Below, one piece after another: positions 1-12,266 of a stretch of DNA of 26,645 nucleotides. The stretch is from Isohypsibius dastychi (Eukaryota; Tardigrada; Eutardigrada; Parachela; Isohypsibiidae), in contig JAQIWT010000234.1 in NCBI GenBank assembly GCA_034696485.1, positions 1-26,645 on the forward strand, read 5' to 3'. The notes under the pieces were generated by a model. The model was not told where the DNA came from. It made no database searches and worked only from the letters and a program-made list of their open reading frames with translations. The number at the start of each line of letters is the position of its first letter. Within the stretch, counting starts at the first letter, position 1. The translations under genes and the position numbers were made by a program.

Positions 1-528
1 ACCCAGGCCGCCTGCAACCACGCTTGGCCAGACTCGGCGTTGTCCGACGCTCGTACCATCGGGCCACGAGCGCTGCCTACAGGTAAGGTAAGGTAAGGTA
101 AGGTGGATGGAGATGACTGGCTACCACGTCATGGTAGAAGCAACACGGTTCAGTCACATTGAATATTCAATGTGGTTCAGTCTGTTCCGTCCTGTTGGTT
201 TTGTTTTGTTGGTTCAGAAATAAGAATTCAGGTCAAAACTTCAAATTCAGAAATTGACAAACCCTTGTCCGAGTTTTGGATCTTTCCTTCCATTCGTCCA
301 TTATTATCCCATTTTCAACCACTGGATTAAACTGGGCCACTTACTCGTTTTGGTTCGTGTACAGTAGAGATCGTTTACTGCGAGCTTTAGTACTTTTTGA
401 CCAAAATCCCTTCGCCAGCAGAATTCGGGATTTCCACAAAAGATAAATCGCTTGTGCACCTTATTTCAGGTAGCGTTTGATTTCGTTCTCATGGTTTTGT
501 ATCACAGACGTTGAAGTGCTATTGAAGA
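1..528. other. Left-edge non-coding region upstream of the PNLDC1-like gene
   Basis: The first ~90 bases are clearly more GC-rich than what follows and remain open in more than one frame. They end in CTACAG followed directly by a GGTAA pentamer repeat, so they could be the end of an exon of a gene lying to the left, or the edge of a repeat; I cannot decide. From about 110 to 528 I see ordinary AT-leaning sequence and no gene. The last ~100 bases are presumably the 5' leader and promoter of the gene starting at 529. Confidence 0.4.
91..114. repeat. Short GGTAA pentamer tandem repeat
   Basis: About four to five tandem copies of the pentamer GGTAA lie just downstream of a GC-rich stretch. It is a microsatellite-type repeat. 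It also reads as repeated splice-donor-like GTAAGG words after a CAG, so it would be an ambiguous donor if the preceding sequence were an exon. Confidence 0.8.
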
Positions 529-3494
529 ATGGTGTCTGTGACGATCGACAACATCAACGAACTCCTACCGGAAATAGAAGCCAACATTTCAGCATCTCTT
601 TTCGTTGGTGAGTATTTTGATCAAAAAAATACCAGCTTCCTTCTTACATGTCTGGTTGTTGTTGTTGTCAGCTGTGGATACTGAATTTTCTGGGCTGAAT
701 CTTGGTGGAGGTGCTCGGGAATCGCGATTTGATGGGGCGGAAGAGAGATACCAACATTACCGACAAAATGTCCACAAAGCCGCTCTTTTGCAACTGGGTT
801 GGTTACGAAATCTTCTCAGTCTTCTTATCAGTTGTTGATCGTTTCGAATTCTAGGGATCGCTTGCTTCATCCCAAAGGCCACTGGGGATCTTGCAGATGA
901 CCCACTGGCGGAAGACGATGGGAAGGAGGAGCTGGAAGACGAAGAGTGAGTGATTCGTTGTTGAGATTTATTTTAATATGCTTCTAAAAACATCAGTGTG
1001 TTCATCGAAAGAACTGATATATTCTGGAAGATTTTTTATCAAAAAAGGTTCATCAAATCAAAAAAGATTGTAGAAGTTATTTTATGATCGTCGTTCTTTT
1101 CAGATTCGTAAAAATTGTCTGCTACAACATCTCACTAGCGCCGGCGCACGTGGGTCTCAAACACTTTGCTTCCAAGATATTTTCGGCGGAATGGTCTGCG
1201 TTGCGGTTCTTGAAATCACATGGCTTTGATCTTCATAAGGTATTTTGCCATGTACCGTGCAATACTGAAATATTTCAAACTTCCGGTTGGTTAGGTCGTC
1301 GAAAGTGGTGTACCGTTCATGAATTTGAAGGAAGTCGAGAAGCTTGCTGTCATCTTGGCCAATGGGATTAGCCGCCTTCGCCCCAAAGACTTGTAAGGAA
1401 GACTGAAGGGCTCGATAAAGTTTTTTTTCAATCAAATGGAGTCGAATTCACAGTGACCCGGATGCGCTGCGTTGTGCTGAAGCGGAAATTGAAGGCTTGG
1501 AGGACCTGATCGATGCAAATGATTCACCGGACTCTTCTTTCGAAGTGAAGGATTTCAAAAGTAACATTGATTTGGTAATGTTTTTTTATCGCAAATGACG
1601 CTTTCTCCATTTTCCGAAGGTTCTCCACTTGTGCTCCATTTTTTGCTTCGTGAGAAACACCCGGAATTGTGGACTTCTCCGTTGACCTCCACAAGCGTAA
1701 AATACTTTTTATGGCAAGTTTCAAGTTTACAAGATTTAATGTTTTTAGCTGAAAGTGACTGTTGTCGGGCCGGAAGAGCGCCGGAAACTTGAAAACAGTG
1801 ATTTCAGTCTGGAAGACTGGTACGATCATAATAGCTAATTTGGGCTGATATTCTGGTGTTATTTAAGTTCTGTTCTGTGTCTTCAGGCTGGTGAAGCAGT
1901 CGTCCATTGCCGGCAGAATATTTTCGAAGTTGGTTGCTGACCGGAAGGTCGGTATTTCCGGTCCATTTCACTTCTCGTCCCGGCCCAGCGATTTCCTATT
2001 CTTTTACAGATAGTGGTCGGTTTCCAGCTCCTCCAGGATATCTTGTTTATCGTTAACTCCTTTTACGCACCTTTGCCGGAAAACTACGCAGCGTTCAAAA
2101 ACATCGTCAAGGACTTGTTTCCAAACGCTTACGATGGCAAAATCATCTCAAACTGCTTATCTCGCCATCCGGTAAAGTCCAACTTCCTTTTGAAATCACT
2201 ATGAATTCGGTCAAGTTCGATTTGAAATTGCAGAGAATCAACATGTTCGGACATTTCGAGTCGAATGCATTAAAGGAGCTGTATCAGACTTTAACGTCAC
2301 CAAAGTATACCTGTGTTTTTTGCCGGTTCTGATGTAATAATTTCGAACCCGTCTCTTGTTTTTTCCAGGACCATGGGGGTTTTTCATTATGCTCCACCGT
2401 TGGTTCATGATTCCCGGCATGCATTCTATGGTAAAAAACATCATTTCAGTTTTAATTCTCGCAAAACAAATCTGGCTTTTTCAGCTCGAGAAAGCCATGC
2501 ACATGAAGCGGCGTTTGATGCATTCATGTCAGGCGTTGGTGAGAAATTTTGGGCTCTGTTGGGAAATTTGTTGATTAAAAGAAATTTTAACTCACAGTTG
2601 TTCTTTATTCCGTGTTTGCTTTGAACGCCGATACGGAAGCGGAAGCGCGTCTCAAAGCGATAATGCAGCCACCAACCCAACCTGGTCAGCCAGAGCGACG
2701 ACCTTTTCGGGATCGCGATGGCACGACTACGCTGCATAAGATGCCGCCACTCCAGCTTCGCCGTGTCCCTATACTCATGAAGGTCATCGAAGAAAACCGC
2801 GGATTAATGCATATTCATTTCAGTGCTGACAAATGCGTGGTACGGCTGATAATTTCCGCGCTTTGGTTCCAGCGAAAAATCGGTTTGTTTTTTGTAGAAT
2901 ATGTTCGGAGAAGATGAACAGGCTGATCGGAGTAAGAACTGGGTTCGATTGACTTCTTTAAACGAGGATGTCCCGATCATCAAATCTGATGTGAGCAACA
3001 AGTGGTTTTTTGAAAATCGGATTTCATTTATTGCGGAATATTTCTGATCTTTTTTTTGCAGATTGTCGCGGGATATTTGGATGCTTGCGCATACGAATAC
3101 CGAATTATTTCTGACCACGAAATCATTATCGCATGCACGACTGCTGATCGGTAATTTATTTTGAGCTATTAATGAAACAATATTTCTTATCGAACTGTCT
3201 AAATTCAGAGCGGCCAAAGTTGCCGAATATGCGGTATCTGGGTTTGGGGTGAATGCGGAAGTTTTCGACTCGGTCAGTTTGAGAAACGGGAAGGTACAGA
3301 AGATGGAGCCACCGATAGGATTTGGTACAGAGATATGGATTATGCTGATTATATATGCACCCATGATTAGGTAAGACGTTTTCATGAAACTTGTTCTTTC
3401 CGTTCTGTCATGATTCCTCACCGAGAATAATGAATAAGATACTGATTTCAGTATTCTGCTGATTGCCGTCACCATAATCTTCCTGGAGATGTAA
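529..3494 (+). CDS. PNLDC1: PARN-family 3'-5' exoribonuclease with C-terminal membrane anchor (PNLDC1/Trimmer-like)
   Basis: Seventeen exons join in frame to 586 aa: 529-607, 672-797, 855-945, 1104-1239, 1295-1392, 1454-1574, 1749-1819, 1887-1947, 2010-2171, 2234-2304, 2369-2430, 2485-2538, 2598-2839, 2898-2990, 3062-3150, 3209-3370, 3452-3494. The DEDDh nuclease residues are visible: D29 and E31 in VDTEFSGL, D271 in VVGFQLLQD, and H366 and D371 in HEAAFDAF. The C-terminus (about residues 561-586) is a hydrophobic segment ending ILLIAVTIIFLEM, which predicts a tail anchor. In the family, PARN is soluble and trims poly(A), whereas PNLDC1/Trimmer is membrane-anchored and trims piRNA precursor 3' ends; the anchor is why I favour PNLDC1. 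The assignment to PNLDC1 over PARN is inference. The start is the first ATG in frame, about 28 residues before the catalytic Asp, as in the family. One donor (1948, GTCGGT) is non-standard but keeps the frame. Confidence 0.86.
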
Positions 3495-3821
3495 TGTTCG
3501 GCATCGGGAAATCATGTTCACTTATCTATCTGACAATCATCCGAATTCGCTTGGCAAATTACACTACTGGCGTTCCCGACCAACCGGCTAATTTCACTTT
3601 TGAAGATCTGTGATGACCTCAGAAAATGTCAAAAAATTGTGACTGATTTTTCGCTCCAAATAAGAGTGTTCGTTAAGCGCGAGATGTAGAAGGATTTTTG
3701 TGGTACTGATGATTTTTTTTTGCGTTGGAAATGATATAAAAACAACTTGTCAACCGACAATATTTGTAATAAGTTAAAAACTAAACTGGAAACTGATGAG
3801 CAACCTGCTGGATTGTGGAAT
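3495..3821. other. Convergent intergenic region between PNLDC1-like gene and TK1
   Basis: This stretch separates two converging stop codons and must hold both 3' UTRs. I see no canonical AATAAA in either orientation and no ORF that resembles a protein. The sequence includes several T runs. Confidence 0.6.
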
Positions 3822-4919
3822 TTAAAACTGCCGCATAGGAATGACGAATCCGGTGCGATTTTCGGCATCATCTCGCTTGATGGGACTGCACATGATCTTC
3901 ACCTCCGCATCTGACAATTTTCCGAATTCTCTGGGTAAATCATTCTGGTGGCATTCCCGACAAACCGCCAGATATTTTTCCGATCCGCCGATTAGTTCGA
4001 CCTGAAAAGTTGCGATGTCGCAACTTGAAGAGAGTTTTTGGGAAGAGTCAGGTGCACCCACTGTCGTTTCCGATGTATGACGCCGGGTGAACGCTGCATC
4101 CTCGTTACAAACGATACAAACAGCCGATAATTTGGTGATGTTCTCCGATTTCGGAACCAGCTCCAAAATGCTTCCAAATGCCTGAAAAGTAAACTCACCA
4201 TCTTCAGATTTTTAAAAAAATATTGTCCAAAACAATCCTTCAAAAAACGATGTTAAATAATCAACTTCAAAGTTATAAATTAAATTAAAATAAATGTTGA
4301 ATTATGCATATTTATCCTTACTTGACGCTGATAAGTTCCGTCCAATGCAGCGACAATTACTGTTTTCCCGGCGTTAGCTAGCTTCTCGGCGAATTCCAAG
4401 ATGTCCGGAAAAAACTGCCCTTCGTCGATTCCAATCACGTCGAATGCGGACCATTCCTCTCCCAAGTCTTTCAGGACAACCGCTTTTTTCGCAGGGACAG
4501 CGTGTCTAGAATAGAACCAAAGAAAAATTTAGATTGTGCTGGTCGGTGGTTTCCGGGAATAATATTACTTGTCGTGGGTACTGACGCATTCCTCATCATA
4601 TCGACAGTCCATGGCATATTTGATGACCAGCACCTTGTATTTGGCAATTTTGTATCGATTCACGCGACGCAAAAGTTCCGTTCTAAATTCAAAAAAACAG
4701 TCAGAAATTATGAAGTGTTCGCATTCGCGAAAGAGCGTTTCGCAAAACCACATACGTTTTTCCAGAGAACATGGGTCCGAAAATCAACTGCAAAAAGAAA
4801 CCATCATAGATTTCTTCATTCAGTTGGTACAATATTCTTCCCGAACAATTTACCTGGATTTGCCCGCGGTTGCAACGGAGCTTCTGCTGCACAAATGCGT
4901 TCAACGCTGGTGAATTCAT
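3822..4919 (-). CDS. TK1: Thymidine kinase, cytosolic type (TK1)
   Basis: Five exons on the minus strand (4919-4854, 4787-4756, 4682-4569, 4505-4322, 4181-3822) join in frame to 251 aa; human TK1 is 234. It phosphorylates thymidine to dTMP in the salvage pathway. The N-terminus has the family signature [22 protein letters not shown], with the phosphate loop at about residues 26-33. The catalytic Glu is E99 in [12 protein letters not shown]. Four zinc-binding cysteines sit at C154, C157, C206 and C209, with a longer loop between the pairs than in mammals. The lasso/substrate region follows. I see no KEN tripeptide in the C-terminal tail, which in vertebrate TK1 directs APC/C degradation after mitosis. 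The chosen ATG at 4919 gives the usual ~17 residues before RGQIQ. The frame is open upstream to another ATG at 5138, which would add 73 residues; I consider that less likely. Confidence 0.95.
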
Positions 4920-5558
4920 TTTCACAGTGGATTTTTCCAGATTATTGTTCGGAAGAGAAGTGAATGTATGGCTTGGATGGTTAAGATGCAGAAAAGATCC
5001 AGTCTGATCTTCTGATCTTCTTTCGTTTCGTTCCGTTCCGCCTAAACCACAACAAAGAAAACGTACCCGTCGAATGACGTCATAAATTGCAAAGAGAAGC
5101 TCGATAGCCGCCAGAATTTGAATATACAGGGAGGTCATTAATACCGCATGATTTGTCCGCTACCGTTCGACGAATTCATTCGGTTTTACCAACTCAGAAT
5201 GTCGGATGGGAAGACCATTTTGGTGTCTGAATACTGAGATGCAGCAATGTTGGCAAATTCTTTGAAGTGTGACCTTTGTTGAATCAGCACCACTCATTTC
5301 AGAGTATGTAACCGATCCGGATTTCGGAAGTATTTTTTCAAAAACCTTTTCGCGCAAGTCAGTTTTGATGTCCAGTTACAGAACTTTTCCCGACTTGCAC
5401 TCTTGGTTCTGAAGTGTCGAAAGGATGCTCGGGAAGATATCCGGCATTAACCGGTACTTCCTCAAAAACGTCAGATAAGAACAATTTTAATTCGAATCAC
5501 ACTGACAATTCGACAGACGTTCGCGGAATCACGAACTTGAGCGGAAACTAAGACGTTT
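4920..5558. other. Intergenic region between TK1 and PUS3, with weak short ORFs
   Basis: This is upstream of TK1 and downstream of PUS3, both on the minus strand. It should hold the TK1 promoter and the PUS3 3' UTR. A minus-strand ORF at 5357-5160 (65 aa, ATG start, several Cys and His residues) and a plus-strand 29-aa ORF at 5149 are visible, but I recognise neither and found no convincing splice partners. Confidence 0.5.
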
Positions 5559-7235
5559 TCATCCCGTTACTTTCAACTTTTTAAACAGTCTGTTCTCAAT
5601 GGTATCACAAGTACGTCTCGCTCGCAGTTTCTGATAATTTCTGACTTTGTTCTCCGGAACAATGGCCTGGATCAAGCTATCAGCATCTTCATCAGCGGAA
5701 TAGGCTCGTAGCCGCTCCTTCAAACTCCGAAGCATATCACTGACAACAGCAGCTTTGATCGCATTTTCCGTCCAGATCTTTTCCATTTCTTTAATTGTCT
5801 GCCTCAAGCAGAATTCATCGAAATTCCAGACCACATCATCAAACTCGCATCCAAACAAAACAAGCGGATATCCTTCAGCCATCGTATATTGCGGCTTTCC
5901 GGGGCATTCTTGGACATCCAAGAGCTCTTTGATGACGTGAGGATCTTCTCGCTTTTGACCAATCAAGAACAATATCGCGGCGATGCTCCTGACCTGATGC
6001 CACAAAAACGCACTTCCATAAACATGGAGAACACACATCTGATATGGTCTTGGTTCTTTCTCCAACTCGACTACGAAAATATCGTCGATGCGACGAAAAT
6101 AATTGGTCACACCACCGTTGATATCCGCTTTGCAGAAATTCCGGAAATCATGCTCACCGAGCAGAAGCTTTGCAGCTTCATTCATTCGAGCCAAATCCAA
6201 ATTCGCACGTGGAAAATAATATCGATATTTCCGGCCTGCAAAAGAAAAAAATCAGAACTTCAGAAAGCACTTCAACCGGAAGTTCCATTTTATCGCAGAA
6301 TTCCAGTTTTGTTTGCACATGAAAAAACTTCACGTTGATACAAAGCAGTTTCTGACGAAGTTTAGTCAGTGATTATTTTTGAAATTAAAACCAAAACTAC
6401 CTCTGCAGCTGAATCTTGCGCTGAATTCCGGTTCAACTGGAGCCCAAGAAATAACACGAATATTCTTTGGCAAGACCCCATTTAGCATTTGAACATAAGG
6501 GATCTCAATATTGCTGCTTTTCCCGTCTGAAGCAGGCGAAATAACACCCAATCCTTCAGTGGCGTTGCTCCTTAAATTCAAAGAGATCACTTGGCTGAAA
6601 GCGCTGACAGATTTATCAGTTCGTCCACAGCGATGGTACGATGCAGTCTCCCGACTTTCGATCAACTTAGTCTTGTGCAACGCTTTGAAGATGTGGTCTT
6701 CTACGGTGTTGTTGGTTTCGTCCTGCACAACAAATCCCTGGTAATCCCAGCCAAGATACGTAATTAACAGTGCCACATGCCTTTTTCCGTACGATGAGAA
6801 ATTCAGCTCGCGATGCTTTGCAATCTTGCGCTTTTTACCACGAAGCATGTCGTCCCCATTCGGTGAATCCTTCTCTGTCGGAGCTTGTGAAGTACTTGGC
6901 TGAGAGTGGGATGAATGAATTTCCTCATCTGAATCGGAGGTCGTCGCAGAAATTCGACGAGCGTCAGCTTTTGACTGACGCAACCGCTGAATCAACTTGA
7001 TCCTCTTGCGAAGTTGTCGCTCTTTTTCCATTATGATATCAATCAAGACGTCTTTGGATAGAAGCTCCAAGTCAGCTCGCCGTCTAAATTCTGCTTCCGG
7101 TGGGAATGTTATCACAGTTTCAACTTGCTCCGACGCTTCTTGCATATTCACTTCGCCACCGTGATCCACAGCTGGGTACGATTCCGTCACATCGGTAATA
7201 TGTGGTTCGGTATCGCTAGAGGAATCCATTTCCAT
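5559..7235 (-). CDS. PUS3: tRNA pseudouridine(38/39) synthase PUS3 (TruA family)
   Basis: Two exons (7235-6401 and 6235-5559) join in frame to 503 aa; human PUS3 is 481. The enzyme isomerises uridine 38/39 in tRNA anticodon arms. The TruA-family core begins near residue 150 with HVALLITYLGWDYQGF. The catalytic Asp is D207 in RCGRTDKSVSAF. Other family segments are FSARFSCRGRKYRYYFPR, spanning the splice junction, then HDFRNFCKAD and FLWHQVRSIAAILF. Before the core lies a ~145-residue N-terminal extension: an acidic stretch, a predicted coiled coil at about 55-90 rich in Lys, Arg and Leu (typical of PUS3), and a Ser-rich linker. The start is the first of two close ATGs, followed by a run of Asp and Ser. 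The gene lies head-to-head with HSP110, about 1 kb away. Confidence 0.94.
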
Positions 7236-7716
7236 GCTGTCAAAGTTCGCAACAAAATGGAAGGACCAGTTACTTTACTTCCAACGAAATCTTTTGAAAT
7301 AATTTCCCAAATTTCGCAAACAGACGCACGAGTACGAAGCGAAGCGGTTCGAATGCGCAGCAGACTGAGCGGAGTTATGTAATGCTAGTGCCGCTCCAGT
7401 CGGGCGGCCAATTTCGATTGGTCCTTACCCCGAGAAAACAGTACCCATTGGATCAGGTGTGGGTTAGGCGTGGCTCGTGCTCGTTGCTGCTAGAAATCTC
7501 TGGAATCAGCAACTCATCCATCCAGCAACTAATTCTGCCGAAATTGCGGAATCAAGTAAATTACATATCTACGGAGCCAGCTTTCTCTCCTGAATCTTCC
7601 TTTTGTTTATCGGAAATTATCCAGTAACATCTGAATCGTTTGGACCTTAAGTTTCCGGATCGCGTTTCTGGGTAAGTTCCTCATGTTCGTAATCGGATCA
7701 ACATACGAATTCGTTT

Positions 7717-7724
7717 TTCGGGAA
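7717..7724. promoter_or_regulatory. Heat shock element dimer (TTCnnGAA)
   Basis: The sequence TTCGGGAA fits the two-unit heat shock factor site TTCnnGAA. It lies 533 bases upstream of the HSP110 start codon. A single two-unit match is not rare by chance; it gains weight only from the trimer at 7792. Confidence 0.35.
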
Positions 7725-7791
7725 CGGTGTCTGGATTTTTGGTCCGTAGTTCACCGAGAATTGATCAATTATCTCTCGTCCTACAATTTAT

Positions 7792-7804
7792 TTCCGGAAA
7801 TTTC
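7792..7804. promoter_or_regulatory. Perfect three-unit heat shock element (TTCnnGAAnnTTC)
   Basis: The sequence TTCCGGAAATTTC is an exact match to three alternating heat shock factor units. It lies 453 bases upstream of the HSP110 ATG. HSP110 genes are classic HSF targets, so the position makes sense. TTCCGG-type words are frequent throughout this window, which raises the chance background. No binding evidence is available. Confidence 0.5.
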
Positions 7805-7997
7805 TGTAGAATATCTCGCGGTTTTAAAATTATTTCTGGTTCTCCGCAGTTCCTCCCACATTCTTCTATATTAAACCTCCATCCATCCCTCTTCCCACAA
7901 AATTTTCCATTTGGATTTTTACATGCCTCCTCGATATATCCTGGAATCCAATTGATGGGCGGTGTTCTCACCAGATCTTCAAAGTCCAAAGAGAACC

Positions 7998-8085
7998 ATT
8001 CACAAGGACCAGTACGTATTCCGCGTTCTTGTTTTCGATATGGCACTTCCGCTTCCGTTCCTTTTTGTACCTGGTCCTTGTGAAT
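7998..8085. repeat. 15-bp perfect inverted repeat, possible hairpin in the HSP110 leader
   Basis: The arm ATTCACAAGGACCAG (7998-8012) is repeated exactly in reverse complement at 8071-8085, separated by 58 bases. Pairing extends three more base pairs (8013-8015 with 8067-8069) if one base, 8070, is bulged. The 5' arm ends at a GTACGT splice-donor-like word (8012), and a likely acceptor lies at 8160, so the hairpin could mask a leader intron donor. Its function is unknown. Confidence 0.7.
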
Positions 8086-8181
8086 TGGGACTGCATGCTG
8101 CGCTTGTTGCTGCCTGCTTATTTCGTATTTCCGGATATTGAAATCTTTGGTTTTTTTCAGATCACCAAGCGGATATTAAAA

Positions 8182-8189
8182 GAATATTC
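8182..8189. promoter_or_regulatory. Heat shock element dimer (GAAnnTTC)
   Basis: The sequence GAATATTC is a two-unit HSE-like palindrome 68 bases before the HSP110 ATG. It probably falls inside the transcribed leader, after the 3' splice site at 8160, so it may be fortuitous. Confidence 0.25.
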
Positions 8190-8256
8190 TCAGTCAGAGC
8201 CGATTTTTGATTTTTCCTGCATTGATCAAGAAGCTTCACCCGAAAAACGAGCCAAA

Positions 8257-11659
<3,403 letters not shown>

Positions 11660-12266
11660 TCTGTTGTGCAAGTGCATGGAATTGAAAGACGGTTTTTTAT
11701 GGGTGAAAATATTGTCATCATTTAAGCGATTAATTTATCCTTTTCTGAATCGGCGTTTTGGACATCCTGACCTCGCTTTGATATTCCGGTTATCGTTTAG
11801 ATTTAATACATCCCTTAGCTAGCATTTTTTCTTCTTGTCTGTTGTTGAGCGGTACTTGGTGCGATCACATATAAAACAGAAAAAAAATCATGAAAAAGGA
11901 ATTTGTGGACGCTAAATAGAAACGGTACAAAGCGACGAATCGCGATTCGAGTTATCGCTTCCAAAGGCTATTCGTGCTTTGATTGGTCGACGTCTGAGGG
12001 GCGGGGCGGCAGACAGACGGCATGCGTTCAGCGTACGTGTTGGCAGTTTACCGGATGGAGTAAAATGAATTGATGCAGTCGAGTTCTTCATAAGTTCTCA
12101 AAGTTCCTGCTTGTGGATTTGCTTTCAGATCGCCGCTGAATCCATTAAACCTTCGGGTTTCCATTGTGAAACCCATTTTCTACCAGTGTGATCCTGGATT
12201 TTTGTTTGACCGGCCATATAACATAGTTTTGAGCAACTCGGAGATTCGTGATATCCTTTCTTGAAA
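11660..12266. other. Intergenic region between HSP110 and RPS26
   Basis: It holds the HSP110 3' UTR and the RPS26 promoter and leader, both on the plus strand. I see no canonical AATAAA after the HSP110 stop. From about 11930 to 12060 the sequence becomes more GC-rich, consistent with the RPS26 promoter region. There is no ORF of note. Confidence 0.5.

Larger units (their letters stand above)
7236..8256. promoter_or_regulatory. Divergent upstream region shared by PUS3 (-) and HSP110 (+)
   Basis: The ATGs of the two divergent genes are about 1 kb apart, so both promoters and both 5' leaders lie here. A T-rich tract ending TTTTTTTCAG at 8160 looks like a 3' splice site, so the HSP110 leader is probably spliced, with 8161-8256 as the 5' part of its first coding exon. 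Three heat-shock-element-like palindromes and a 15-bp inverted repeat occur here (listed separately). Open frames on both strands exist, but none starts with ATG in a good context and resembles a protein. Confidence 0.6.

Noticed and set aside
2783-2822. Possible intron in the nuclease gene starting GTCATC after ATGAAG and ending TTTCAG
   Set aside because: It would be only about 40 nt with a poor donor. Reading through keeps the frame and gives a peptide resembling the family (ILMKVIEENRGLMHIHF).
4502-4963. 153-codon plus-strand ORF
   Set aside because: It is the antisense shadow of the TK1 exons and introns.
7765-8046. 93-codon minus-strand open frame in the PUS3-HSP110 spacer, with several cysteines
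   Set aside because: It has no ATG start (opens with GTG), no supported splice partners and no recognisable domain, and it overlaps the HSE cluster and the inverted repeat; a chance frame is more likely.
8029-8256. In-frame N-terminal extension of HSP110
   Set aside because: The frame is open upstream but holds no ATG, and a strong 3' splice site at 8160 interrupts it. MSVIGIDLG is the conserved family start.
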